Shown here: piece by piece, positions 30,641 through 40,638 of the stretch
Layout of the letters: each line of letters begins with the position of its first letter
How positions within the stretch are numbered: position 1 is the stretch's first letter
Origin: Asparagopsis taxiformis
Lineage: Eukaryota > Rhodophyta > Florideophyceae > Bonnemaisoniales > Bonnemaisoniaceae
Direction of reading: 5' to 3'
DNA length: 64,000 bases
Assembly (NCBI GenBank): GCA_030407315.1
Contig: JALQPE010003263.1
Span: 62,001 to 126,000 of the forward strand
Translations under genes and position numbers: made by a program
The notes under the pieces: model-generated
The model's input: only the letters and a program-made list of their open reading frames with translations
Told to the model about the DNA's origin: nothing
Database searches by the model: none

Positions 30641-32182
30641 ATGAATCTCTCCAAGCGAAACGTCCGTCTCCGTCCACTGGATGCATCTGCAAACGCTCCC
30701 AACCCAGCGCGAAATCCGACATCGACGCATTGGCTAAAGCGCTGGATCTGGCGACCGCGTTTACAACAAAAGTTCCACCTCCTCCTCGCCATTTCCATTG
30801 TTTACATCACGCTGACGCAGCTCTATCTACCGGCCAAATTCGGTTTTTCGTCACGCAACGCAAGCCGAAATGACCTTTGGCTTATCACCGTCGCCAAGGT
30901 AGACATCACGCCAACTGAGCGCATCTGGCAGGGCGGATTCATTTCGCGTAACAGAACGGTTGATTCGACGCAACCGTTGGATGCATCCGCCCCGCTGTAT
31001 GCGCGCGCGATCTGCATTCGCTCAGACGATGTGCAGCGTGCCCCTCTACTGCTCGTGACGCTGGACGTCATCGGTATCGACCGCGCATTGTCGGATAGAA
31101 TCTATGCTGCCGCGTATAAAGAGCACGGCCTCACCGCCGCGCAACTCCGTCTAGTTGTCACGCACACCCACTCCGGCCCAGTTGTGTGCAGTAATTTGTT
31201 CCCTATCGTGTCAGTAGACGATGTGGAAATGGGTAAGATTCATCGCTACTGTCAACAATTGTTCGTGAATGTTCTCAAGTGCATCGAGCAGGTATTTTCT
31301 GAGAAATCTCCCGTCCCTGCTCATGCGCGCTTTGCAGAAACGTCTGCCACTCTTGCTGTGAATCGCAGACAAATTGAGGAAGCATCTTTCGATGGGAACA
31401 ACCGCGGCACCGTTGACGACCGGGTGCCCGTGCTGTGGTTCCAGGACATGCATGGCGTACTTGTTGCTGGATTGTATGGATACGCAGCTCATGCGACCGT
31501 TCTCACCTCGACGTATCAGTATTCGCCTGATTATCCCGGCATGACCACATCGATTCTAGAAGACTTTTTCGCCGATTCTTTCTGGATGTTTGTGCCCGGT
31601 TGCGGCGGCGACATTAATATTTATCCACGAGGCACACCGCCACTGTTGATAAACCATGCAACCACTCTGAGAAATAGAGTCATCGAGGCTATTACGAAAG
31701 CAGATTCCCAAGCGCAGCGAGATAATAAGCTTGTGATGAACCATTTCTCGGCAGTGCATTCCACGCTTCATCTTCCATTTAACAAGAGACTGGGTAAGAC
31801 AGAGCTGCGACAAATGCGCAGGTCGACTGTTTCGATGGAGAGAGCCACATCTAGATTTCTTTTGCATCAGCTCGGTAACGACGAACATACAGCTGCGAGC
31901 TATGAGTTTCCGATTTCCGTTTGGCGGCTTGGCGATCTCACAATTGCATTTCTCGGCGGAGAACCAACCGTCGGGTATGCGCTTCGTCTGAAACGAGAGC
32001 TCAATGTGTCGTGGGTTGTTGGCTATTCCGATGACGTCATGGGGTATGTAGGCACGGCTGACGTTTTACGCGAGGGAAAACGAGAGGGTAGTGATAGAGC
32101 TGCATGGTATTACGGCTTGCCTTCTACTTGGCATACAGATGCGGAAGATATCATCGTTGAGGGCATTCGCAAGATACTGTGA
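30641..32182 (+). CDS. Membrane-anchored protein with neutral-ceramidase-like N-terminal domain
   Basis: The 513-residue type II membrane protein has a basic N-terminus, an anchor at about 46-64 (HLLLAISIVYITLTQLYLP), and then a lumenal or extracellular domain with the fold signature of neutral/alkaline ceramidases. Seen are VAKVDITPTERIWQGGF, VVTHTHSGP at 172-180 (zinc-binding His pair), GYAAHAT and YSPDYPG. True neutral ceramidases have a Ser nucleophile in a NxGDVSPN box. Here the matching place reads GCGGDINIYPRG, with Asn where the Ser would be. The ~150-residue C-terminal domain of true ceramidases is also absent (family about 650-780 residues). So the fold and metal site are clear, but ceramidase activity is doubtful. 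Its stop is 6 nt from the stop of the convergent Vms1 gene. Confidence 0.72.
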   Translation: MNLSKRNVRLRPLDASANAPNPARNPTSTHWLKRWIWRPRLQQKFHLLLAISIVYITLTQLYLPAKFGFSSRNASRNDLWLITVAKVDITPTERIWQGGFISRNRTVDSTQPLDASAPLYARAICIRSDDVQRAPLLLVTLDVIGIDRALSDRIYAAAYKEHGLTAAQLRLVVTHTHSGPVVCSNLFPIVSVDDVEMGKIHRYCQQLFVNVLKCIEQVFSEKSPVPAHARFAETSATLAVNRRQIEEASFDGNNRGTVDDRVPVLWFQDMHGVLVAGLYGYAAHATVLTSTYQYSPDYPGMTTSILEDFFADSFWMFVPGCGGDINIYPRGTPPLLINHATTLRNRVIEAITKADSQAQRDNKLVMNHFSAVHSTLHLPFNKRLGKTELRQMRRSTVSMERATSRFLLHQLGNDEHTAASYEFPISVWRLGDLTIAFLGGEPTVGYALRLKRELNVSWVVGYSDDVMGYVGTADVLREGKREGSDRAAWYYGLPSTWHTDAEDIIVEGIRKIL

Positions 32183-32188
32183 TCTTGC

Positions 32189-34226
32189 TCATTGCCTATC
32201 CAAGATGGCGCGATGCTTTGTGACACATGTTGTTGAGCAATATTTAAAAGCCAACCTTTCAAACGGCGTTATCCCATTTAGATTTTTCCGACAACTGGCG
32301 CATTTGTTTCCAAGTAGACGTGCTTCAGCGGCTGCAGCTCGCAGTTCGCGGGCTTTCTGCTCTGGTGGTTTGGCGGCTTCCGCTTTCTCACGTGCCTTTT
32401 CTTTCTTTTTCTCTTTGCCCTTCTTCTTCTTCTGCCGTTCCTTCTCTGCCAGCGCCTCCAAGTCTGCTGTCGTCAACGGACTTGGAATGCCTGCGGCGGC
32501 ATAGTCATAGCGATCCGGATGCTTTCCCCAGTACGCGCGCATCAATGTTCGCACTGGTTTAGATTTGGTTGACATGTAGGGCGAGGCGCCTATACTCGGA
32601 GAAATTCCATTATCCATAAGCCACTCCACCAGTGATGCATTACCCATGGCAGCTGCTACCCCAACGAGACCAAGAGCTGATTCAACATTTTGCAGCTTTT
32701 CGTGATTGGAAAAGTAGTGCACTTCAAAAATGATCTGTCTGTTGTTGTCTTCTTGCAACAATTCAGACAGTTTATCCTTGTCCGCTGATACGCAAGTTTG
32801 AAGAAGAGACAAGACATTTTCATCAAGTTGCGGTGGCTGTTCCTGTTCATGCTGTTCCACTGGGTGGTCTGGCACAGTTTTCACTTTCTCAACGCGTTTC
32901 TTCAAGTGATCTGTGCCTTTTTCAGTGGGCTTTGCAGGTGCTACGTGAATTGTTTTAGCGGGTTGCACTTTTCGTTTTGCTTCAGGGTTCTGTGGTTTGG
33001 ACTTTTGCGACAGTTTATCCACCAGTGATTCCGGCGATTCAATGACAGTCGATAGCTCTACGTAGACGCGGGTAGCTTCTTTCAACGTGGGCCTCCTAGT
33101 CGATAGTGGAATGCTGCGAAGACGTCCTTCTTTTTCGGCGTTTGCTAATGGACTACCTTCCCATCCAACCAAAAGGGTCTGTTCAATGCACAGGATCACA
33201 TGCAAACGAGCGCTCAGAGTTAGAACATCAATTGTGCACGGGCGTTTGGTCACGAATAATATCATTAAATACTTACCCTCTTCTCTCGTACGCCAGCCCT
33301 GTAAAAGATGCATTGCGCATTATTTAGATGTGTTTGCCATGACTTCAAGAGCTCGTGTACTTCCTTTTCAAGCGCTTGCTCTCCATATCTTCGTAACGTA
33401 GCTCCAGCAGATCTAATGCGACTGAGTTATCCGAGCCGAATGCAACAGATGTCAGAAAAACAGCAACGCGGTTAGAAAGGGTTGCAAAGCTGGACTCGCA
33501 TAAGCGTCACAATCAAAACTCAACTTACTTTGCAGCGCCTCGTGCACTATCCGCAACAGCCTGACTGCCACCCTGCTTGCGACGCGACGTATACCTGTGA
33601 AAGGTCTTATGGGTAATCACTTCACCTTTACTATTCCAAATGGACGCGCAGAAATGACCTGAACCGGTCATAATTACGGCCCACGAGCCCAAATCCGCCA
33701 GCGACTGGAGGGAGCAACGATCAGGCAGTGCAACTTTATAAAGCACCAAAAAAGAGCCATTCTGATCCGGATTACGAAACTCAAACTTCTCCGCGAGCTG
33801 TCCGGTACGTAAGCCGTTGTGCTGGGATGTCGTGGTGGCAGTTTCATCGTCATCGTCGGATTCGTCGTCAGATGCGGATAGAGAAGCGACGGAACCGTAA
33901 TCGGACAAATTATCAAATTCCGCATCGGTAACGGTTGTGCGTCCATGCGTCTTCCGCTGGATATTGAACTTGTGCCAATCGGTCTTGAAGTGGTCGCGCT
34001 GCTCCGTGAACGTAGCAAAGGTACATGAACAGGTGGTACAGGAGGGGTTTTCGCTGATTGAGGCTGCCTCGAGATTGAGGTCCACCTGGTCTTGTTCGGA
34101 TTGAGCAACGGTGGTGACGTCGTTGACTGCGTGTTGGCCGGCTGCTTTCCAAAAGTCGTGGGGAAAGTCGAAGAGGCGTATTCGTCGTGAGTGGGCCAGT
34201 GTTGAACCGGTTGGGACGGACTGCAT
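32189..34226 (-). CDS. ANKZF1: Vms1/ANKZF1 tRNA endonuclease-type ribosome rescue factor, 3 exons
   Basis: Vms1/ANKZF1 releases stalled peptides from 60S subunits by cutting the CCA end of peptidyl-tRNA. Exons 34226-33529, 33412-33277 and 33178-32189 join across introns of 116 and 98 bp (both with donor GTAAGT) to 607 residues. An N-terminal zinc finger has CTTCSCTFATFTEQRDHFKT ... DWHKF. The release-factor-like VLRF1 domain includes RYTSRRKQGGSQ, where the Gln of GGSQ is the family's catalytic residue, and then, across the first splice, SAGATLRRYGE. The second splice gives VREKRTLLVGWEGSPL and is followed by IPLSTRRPTLKE. Ankyrin-like repeats (LVGVAAAMGNASLVEWLMDN), a charged coiled coil and a C-terminal CxxC finger (CASCRKNLNG...CSTTC) follow. 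The start ATG has a full GCCACC context. Confidence 0.93.
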
Positions 34227-34681
34227 GGTGGCGTTGTTGTTTATTGAATATGGCAAGTTTGACGTCGTGCGGTGGTTGGGGCGTAATTATTGCCGAGGTG
34301 CGTATTTAAACAAATTTAGTACGCTGGTCTACATAGCGAGTTTTTAAGACAGATGTCTCCTAAACTCGCGGCGCAGCTTCTGGAGTGCCATCGCTGGAAA
34401 TGTTCGCGTGTGACTCGTCTCGTCTCGCATCGCATCGCAAAACAAAACTTGACGCACACGATCGATGCCGGACGCGCAGTTGCAAGCAAAGATTGCTACC
34501 GACGAGTCTGAAAATGCGATCAAGCAATTGGAAGGCGTTTAAATTTTATTTCGACAATCAACTCATAGCAGTGCATCATAGTATCGCTGCCAACATTTCA
34601 TTCCCCACGTACTGTCATCAAACCAGCGTCCATCGCATCGCAACATCCCACAATTCAATGCCTCATTGACACCACTATCAA
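34227..34681. other. Divergent intergenic region, ANKZF1 / GT14 gene
   Basis: This 455-bp gap between opposite start codons holds the two promoters and leaders. I see no further feature. Confidence 0.45.
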
Positions 34682-36034
34682 ATGAGCCGACCCGTCATGA
34701 CGAGCCGTCTGCCTCATCAGCTCGCGAAACGAGCACAGCGTCATCTACGAAGCCTGCCACGAATACGTCGATCAGCCATACTAATCGCCGCGGCGCTCGT
34801 GGTCGCCTTTGCTCTACTACACGCCAGTAAGCACACGCGACTGCCCGCAGCGACGCAAGTGCCGTCAGCCATACCGCCGTCCAATCACACGCCCAACGCG
34901 CTCTTCGACCGCAAATACGACGCGGCATGGTGTCTGCAACACGACGTGCATACGCGTCGCCAGCAGCCTTTTGCGCGCATTGCGTACTTTGTGCAGATTG
35001 GAAATGCATCCGTGCCGTTACTGTCGCGCCTCTTTGCGCGTATCCACTCCCCGCACAATTACTACGTCGTGCATGTGGACGCCAAGACGCCGCTTGACAG
35101 ACGTCGCTACGTGCAGAGTCTCATCACTGATTCGCCGGCGTTTAGCAAGAATATGCATTTTATGGAGCCTGAAATGATCACGTATAAGGGCATATCTATG
35201 GTCACGAATACGCTGTCCGCGATGACAATCGCGCTGGAGAATGATCCCGATTGGGATTATTTCATCAATCTGAGCGGTGCGGATTATCCGCTCATCTCTC
35301 CAGATGATCAGGCACGTATTCTTGCAAGACCTGGAGTGCCGCTTGGCCGATTGAATTTTATTTCCTTCTTCAACCTCACCGAATGGCAGCCCTATTCGTT
35401 CCGCATTCGTAATTTGCACTGGGACCCTGCGGTGTCGGGCTATCAGAGTAACAAGTCTGTTTTGCATTACATTCGAGGCCGCAAAACCAATCCGTTTGAA
35501 ACTCATCGAAACTTTACCTTTACAAAGGCAGAAGCATGGCTTATTTTATCGCGTCCCTTTGTGAAGTTTCTAGTCAGGAGTGCATTTGCGAAAAGAATGC
35601 TGCTCAATCACATTCATGTTCTTTCCGTGCCGGAACATTACTTTGGCGACGTGTTGTACAATCACCCATTTTGGAACGGCACCATTGTGCCAGACGCCTT
35701 TCGAACTGTCTTCTGGTATCTACATGGTCATAGGTCTGGTCAGCATCCATACATACTGGACAAGGACAAATCCATGTCGACATTTTGGAAAGAATTGAAG
35801 CAGCAAAAGTCATTCTTCGCTCGAAAGATTAGCAAACCCAAATCCGACCTCATCGATCGCATCGACTCGGAGCTGAGCGGCGTCAGTGAACCATCCGGCT
35901 CCGAGGAAAAGGTACAACAACTGCACGAAAACCGCCAAACGTTCCTACAAGCTATTGTGGACCGCTTTGATCTCTTAACACAGCAAGCTCTAACTAGGCA
36001 GGGGGTAACCTGGCCGTCATCTGCATATCCCTAA
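34682..36034 (+). CDS. GT14 glycosyltransferase (core-2/I-branching or xylosyltransferase family)
   Basis: GT14 enzymes work in the Golgi and add GlcNAc, xylose or glucuronic acid to glycans. The 450-residue type II protein has a hydrophobic anchor at about 34-50 (AILIAAALVVAFALLHA). Its catalytic domain opens with FARIAYFVQIGNASVPLLSR and HNYYVVHVDAKTP, then YKGISMVTNTLSAMTIAL, DPDWDYFINLSGADYPLISP, the substrate-pocket EAWLILSRPFV, and the VPEHYFGDVLYNHPF string with a conserved acidic residue near the active site. These fit GT14; the sugar transferred cannot be told from motifs alone. Together with GnT-I nearby it speaks for glycan work in the alga, but the two genes are not linked in any operon sense. 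Confidence 0.88.
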   Translation: MSRPVMTSRLPHQLAKRAQRHLRSLPRIRRSAILIAAALVVAFALLHASKHTRLPAATQVPSAIPPSNHTPNALFDRKYDAAWCLQHDVHTRRQQPFARIAYFVQIGNASVPLLSRLFARIHSPHNYYVVHVDAKTPLDRRRYVQSLITDSPAFSKNMHFMEPEMITYKGISMVTNTLSAMTIALENDPDWDYFINLSGADYPLISPDDQARILARPGVPLGRLNFISFFNLTEWQPYSFRIRNLHWDPAVSGYQSNKSVLHYIRGRKTNPFETHRNFTFTKAEAWLILSRPFVKFLVRSAFAKRMLLNHIHVLSVPEHYFGDVLYNHPFWNGTIVPDAFRTVFWYLHGHRSGQHPYILDKDKSMSTFWKELKQQKSFFARKISKPKSDLIDRIDSELSGVSEPSGSEEKVQQLHENRQTFLQAIVDRFDLLTQQALTRQGVTWPSSAYP

Positions 36035-36174
36035 TTGAAGCTATCTTCGGCTATTGTACAGGTAACTTTAACGAGTAAATCAGCGTTTATGCAGCAACGA
36101 GAAATTCATTCATCGCTCGCTTCCAATTTTTGCACGTCTCAAGTCAAAACAACCTACACTACTCGCGCACCATT

Positions 36175-38274
36175 TCATGCGATTCGTCGAAACGTTTCCC
36201 TCGATAGCACATTGTTGCAGCCTGGAACCGGGCATTTCCCAAACACTGTGACCGCTTGGTTCCCGCAATTTGTGCAAAATGTGTGACCGCACGGAGCGGC
36301 GACTTCAGCAGCCGCGTTGCACATGAAACATTTTTGATCCGATTTGGCGACCGCAGGAGGTACTGCTGTCGCACGTGCAACCTGCGCAGATGTGAGCGCT
36401 CCGCCAGGAATGTGCATGGAATTGCCAAGCGAACGAGGAAGCTGTGTGGTGTTGAGTATGTTTTTCCTCACTGCCATTCGGTTGAACAGATCATCATCAT
36501 TATCTGATTCAAATGCTGGCGGAGCTGGTGGTGGTGGTGGTGGTGGTCGGTTCATATTTCCTGGTGGCGGTCGGTTTATATTCCCTGGTGGCGGTCGACC
36601 CATGTTCAGTGGTGGCTTTGTTGGCGGCGTCGGTTTCAGATCCTCGTTTGACTGCTCCAACAATCGCGCAGTTGATGCAATCTTGGATTCAATTTTGGGC
36701 TGTTCAACTACACCGCCGCCGCCATTCCCACCATTTCCGCCATCCCGGTCATTCCCACCTTTGCCACCACCATTACCGTTACTGTTAGCACCACTACCGC
36801 CCCCACCGCGATTGTTGTCTCTGGGCGGCGGACGCGAGCTCGGTAAATCGGGGATCTCCTGCGGAACAGATGGTCCGTTCGCTTTGAGGAATAGACGCAG
36901 TTCTTCACACCGATCCAGCATTGCACTTGCTTCACGTTGAATCTTCTCCTTCTGACGCATGCGACTAGCCTTTGTCAGTTCCGAACCGACATCCAATTCC
37001 TTGGACGCGGGTATGAGAAGACTCAATGCCTTCATATAACCACTCTCCGCGGCGCCCATATTTCCCTGCTCCTCCTGTTCAATCGCCAACAGCGCGAGCT
37101 CGCGTCCGCGACGAATCTTATCAGCAAGCATGGGGTCCACATCGACGGGGGCCATAGCGCGAGCTGTGAGATGAGGCGGGGCGCCATAGACGGGCTGCGA
37201 AATGACGCCGCTATACACGCCGCCCCAGCCGATCGGGGTGGGGTTATTGGTGGTCGGTGGTTGTATCTGCGACGGCGGTCCAGCATGCTGCGCTGCGTTT
37301 TGCAGCTGCATGGGCGGCTGGATATTGATTGATTGTGGCGGTGCGGACGGTTGGTACATGATTGAATGTTGGATGCTTGGAGGTGCGCCGGGGAATGCGG
37401 GCGCGGCAGAAGGCACTTGTGCGCCCGAGAAGGCTTGTGCGCCGAACATTTCAGCCATGTTGGCGTCGGAAGGCGCGTTTGTCTGTGGGAGATGGGCGGG
37501 TTCGATGGGGTTACTGGTGGGCACGAGTGGATTTGAAGGTGCGGAAGTAAGATCTGCTGTTGGTGAGGAGGATAATGCTGCTGGATTAGGAGGAATGAAT
37601 GGTCCGCGTTGTGGAGGCTGCAGAGGGGTTTCAGTTGTATCCGAAGGTTGGAATGAAGAGGTTTCTGGAGATGGGGTTGGCATGTGTTGGACTCCTTCTG
37701 CGACAACAACAGGTGCCTTTTCATCTTCTGATGCGGAATCGAAATCGGACAATGGTTCCAATTGTTCCAGATTGTCAAGTCCTGTTAAAACGGCGTCATT
37801 TCGACGGCGGCGATCCTCTTCTTTCCACTCCTCCTCCTTTCGATTGCGTTCTGCGCGTCTTGCAGCGCGACGGGCAGCCTTTGCGGGGTCGACCGGCGGG
37901 GCTGGTGGCGGGTCTGCAGCATTAGTTACTGGAGTATCGTCGGAGATGATGAGGTTTTGCACGGCGGACGTCAAGTCTGGGTTGGAGTTGTTTTGATTTT
38001 GTGTCGGCGCTTGTTTGTGTCGACCGGGAATGTTGATGTGTGGACGTTGTGGCTTTTTGAGACGAGCGAAGACGCCAGCTTTCTTGGGGGCGGGTTCGGC
38101 GGGTGTGTCCGTCGCAATTTCAGACGGTTTGTCGTTGGATGCGGGTTGCGAAAGAGCATCGGTCGGTGTAGATGTCGCTTCGACAGGCATGGCGGGTGAT
38201 GGGTCGGTGGAGGATAGATCATGGGACGAATCGGGCGTTGACGCTTTGGATTTATCCTTGCCGAAGAGAGGCAT
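36175..38274 (-). CDS. Proline-rich protein with MIT-like helical domain and C-terminal RING-type finger
   Basis: I do not recognise an orthologue. The 699-residue protein opens with 370 residues of low complexity: Pro, Ala, Ser and Gln, with a charged Arg/Glu helix (AKAARRAARRAERNRKEEEW). At about 378-465 lies a three-helix region, KIRRGRELALLAIEQEEQGN then AAESGYMKALSLLIPAS, which looks like an MIT domain (binds ESCRT-III tails). A Gly/Asn-rich then Pro-rich linker follows (NRPPPGNMNRPPPPPPP). The C-terminus (648-699) is a RING-HC-like finger: KCFMCN, APCGHTFCTNC, and CPVPGC, where the last pair is C-x4-C in place of the usual C-x2-C. It could be an E3 linked to endosomal sorting, which is inference. 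Confidence 0.68.
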   Translation of the reverse strand: MPLFGKDKSKASTPDSSHDLSSTDPSPAMPVEATSTPTDALSQPASNDKPSEIATDTPAEPAPKKAGVFARLKKPQRPHINIPGRHKQAPTQNQNNSNPDLTSAVQNLIISDDTPVTNAADPPPAPPVDPAKAARRAARRAERNRKEEEWKEEDRRRRNDAVLTGLDNLEQLEPLSDFDSASEDEKAPVVVAEGVQHMPTPSPETSSFQPSDTTETPLQPPQRGPFIPPNPAALSSSPTADLTSAPSNPLVPTSNPIEPAHLPQTNAPSDANMAEMFGAQAFSGAQVPSAAPAFPGAPPSIQHSIMYQPSAPPQSINIQPPMQLQNAAQHAGPPSQIQPPTTNNPTPIGWGGVYSGVISQPVYGAPPHLTARAMAPVDVDPMLADKIRRGRELALLAIEQEEQGNMGAAESGYMKALSLLIPASKELDVGSELTKASRMRQKEKIQREASAMLDRCEELRLFLKANGPSVPQEIPDLPSSRPPPRDNNRGGGGSGANSNGNGGGKGGNDRDGGNGGNGGGGVVEQPKIESKIASTARLLEQSNEDLKPTPPTKPPLNMGRPPPGNINRPPPGNMNRPPPPPPPAPPAFESDNDDDLFNRMAVRKNILNTTQLPRSLGNSMHIPGGALTSAQVARATAVPPAVAKSDQKCFMCNAAAEVAAPCGHTFCTNCGNQAVTVFGKCPVPGCNNVLSRETFRRIA

Positions 38275-38755
38275 GATTGTAAGTGGGGCGATGAAGAGGT
38301 ACCGGATGGAGGGATTGACGAATGGAATTGGGTTGGATGACGGTCATTAATGTTCCTGACGTTGTCAACGATATTTCGAAGAATCCAGCAAGGTGAAGTA
38401 GACACTTGATTGTCATCTCGATTGTGGCAGACCAGCAATGAACGACTGTCCAGCACGATGGCGCAACAATGAAATATACGAGTAAACATCTTCCTGATCT
38501 AGAAAAAACCCACCGCAATAGTATCCGGGCTAATTACTACAATTTATCCGACCAGTAAAGGATACTGCAAACAGCTGTCAACATGTTGACGAGTATGTTC
38601 CCTTATCAGATCTGATCGACTGCACTGCCAGATCTCCAAACACCAAACTCAAGGTCCTCTAGTAATCTTGAAGCATGGGCTCAAGTGACATACCATCAAT
38701 CGCTTCTGCAACCCACACCGATCCTCATACCATTCTTATCAAACAATCGCCCGAC
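38275..38755. other. Divergent intergenic region, MIT-RING / MetC-like gene
   Basis: The region between opposite starts is 481 bp to ATG 38756, or 400 bp if ATG 38675 is used. No repeat or RNA gene was seen. Confidence 0.4.
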
Positions 38756-40165
38756 ATGAACCTTCTTGCTTTTACCGCGCCTCTCGCTCTGCATACACAA
38801 TGTCAAACGATTCTACATGTAAAAGCATGCAACATACGTCGTGCCAGAACGTCATCACAACCGCCTCCACATCCCATCATGAGCCATTCGTCCTACCCGA
38901 AGCCTGACCCGTCCTCACATTCCACGTTGCGTATCTCCAAACATGACGAGAAACTTGCCGAGACGCAAATCGATACCAAAATCGTGCACGGCGGCGTGCA
39001 CAGAGACGAATGGACAACCGATCCTCTCAAAAGATCCGTCGTCAACCCGCCCGTCTATCACAACTCCACTGTCATCTTCCCCAATGTTGCCTCCCTCCGC
39101 TTCGCCGCTTCCGACTGGCCGTTCACAGGCATGTGGTACGGTCGTCATGGCAACCCGACGACATTTGCACTCGAGGAAGCCTTTGCTGTCATGGAGGGCG
39201 CTTCAAACGCCTGCTTGACCTCGTCTGGTGTCGCTGCTGTAAACGCCTCCCTTCTGGCTTTTGTGTCTGCCTCGGACCACGTGCTCATCACAGACGCTGT
39301 GTACGACCCAACGCGGGCGTTCTGCGATCGCTTCCTCAAGCGGTTCGGCGTCAGCACAACCTACTTCTCGCCATGCGTTTCGGCCGATGAATTTGAGGCG
39401 CTTATTCAGCCAAACACTAAACTAGTCCTTGTTGAATCGCCCGCAAGTTTATCCTTCGAGCTCATGGACGTTCCTGCCATCGCGCAGCGAGCGCACGCAC
39501 ACGACTTGAAGGTGCTCATTGACAACACGTGGGGACCCACGCTGTTCCGCCCGTTTGAAAACGGCTGTGATGTTTCCATCAATGCTGCCACAAAGTATAT
39601 CGGTGGCCATTCGGACCTTATGCTGGGCATCATTGCTACGAAGAATGATGAGATATATCGCAAGATAAAGATGTCCGTTGCAGAGCTCGGCTGTCCACCC
39701 GGCTCCGACGACGCCTATCTCGCACTTCGTGGGCTGCGTACACTTGGGGTGCGCATCAAACAGCATGGCGCTAGTGGGCTGAAAATTGCCAGATGGCTTG
39801 AGCAGAGGGAGGAAGTCGTGCAGGTGATGCATCCGGCATTGGAGAGCCATCCACAGCATCATTTGTACAAACAGCAGTTTCATGGATGCTGCGGCTTGTT
39901 TGCATTCCAATTGAAGGAAGGATTTTCGCAAAAAGCTGTCGACGCCATGTTGGATGGAATGAAACTGCATGCGATGGGCTTTTCATGGGGTGGGTTTGAG
40001 AGTTTGCTCATGCAGAATGATATAAATGCTGTGAGAACTGTCAAGAAATGGAAGTATCTTGATGGGTATGGGCAGACATTGCGCATTCATGTCGGATTGG
40101 AGGATGTGAGTGACCTCATCAAGGATTTGGAGGAAGGCTTTGAGCGTTTGAGGAATTTTTGTTGA
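38756..40165 (+). CDS. Cystathionine beta-lyase, bacterial MetC type, probably plastid
   Basis: This PLP enzyme of the Cys/Met-metabolism family cleaves cystathionine to homocysteine in methionine synthesis. The core begins TKIVHGGVHRDEW and carries VVNPPVYHNSTV, WYGRHGNPTT, the SSGVAAVNASLL helix, the LVESPASLSFELMDVPAI segment typical of MetC (not MetB), IDNTWGP, and the Schiff-base Lys in NAATKYIGGHSD (residue 280 from the chosen start). The start was set at 38756 because the resulting leader (MNLLAFTAPLAL...) has the early Phe of red-lineage plastid transit peptides. An ATG at 38675 would add 27 residues and also has a good context. The chosen form is 469 residues, with about 60 residues before the enzyme domain. 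Plastid location is inferred. Confidence 0.9.
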   Translation: MNLLAFTAPLALHTQCQTILHVKACNIRRARTSSQPPPHPIMSHSSYPKPDPSSHSTLRISKHDEKLAETQIDTKIVHGGVHRDEWTTDPLKRSVVNPPVYHNSTVIFPNVASLRFAASDWPFTGMWYGRHGNPTTFALEEAFAVMEGASNACLTSSGVAAVNASLLAFVSASDHVLITDAVYDPTRAFCDRFLKRFGVSTTYFSPCVSADEFEALIQPNTKLVLVESPASLSFELMDVPAIAQRAHAHDLKVLIDNTWGPTLFRPFENGCDVSINAATKYIGGHSDLMLGIIATKNDEIYRKIKMSVAELGCPPGSDDAYLALRGLRTLGVRIKQHGASGLKIARWLEQREEVVQVMHPALESHPQHHLYKQQFHGCCGLFAFQLKEGFSQKAVDAMLDGMKLHAMGFSWGGFESLLMQNDINAVRTVKKWKYLDGYGQTLRIHVGLEDVSDLIKDLEEGFERLRNFC

Positions 40166-40638
40166 CCATTTGCTTGATGAGAGTTGTGCATGTTTGGACC
40201 GAGTGAGCAAGAATTTTCATAGTGGCGTTATGGTGCCATGATGTTGGGTATGGTGTCGGAGGAGTGACGAGCTTAGCTTTTATGAAAGTCAGCAATGTGA
40301 CTGTGCAAGTCGTCTAAATCCGTAATTGGATTGCGAGCAAGTCAAGCTATATGCTTGTATCTGAAGATTAGTGTCCCGGTAAAATTTAGACCAAATATTA
40401 ATTTTTTTGTTTTGAGTAAACCAATTGAACGCTAACAAGTGGAACTCGAGGACGGCCCTGTTACCGTTGATCACGATGTGGTCGTCTCACACATTGTGCA
40501 ATGGATCTGTCGATGGGCGAGATTGAGATTACGAATGCCATCAAATCCTCCCAATTCAATGCAGTCGTCATAGTTTCCAAAGTTCTATAGACGTGCACCC
40601 ATTCGCGAACAATCCAATTAGCAGCAGACCGAGTCATC
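40166..40638. other. Intergenic region between two co-oriented genes
   Basis: This 473-bp gap holds the 3' UTR of the lyase gene and the promoter and leader of the IleRS gene. It is AT-rich near 40380-40440. No RNA gene or repeat was recognised. Confidence 0.4.

Noticed and set aside
36344..36940. 198-residue Gly/Ser/Pro-rich plus-strand frame
   Set aside because: It is an antisense shadow of the Pro/Asn/Gly-rich linker of the MIT-RING gene.
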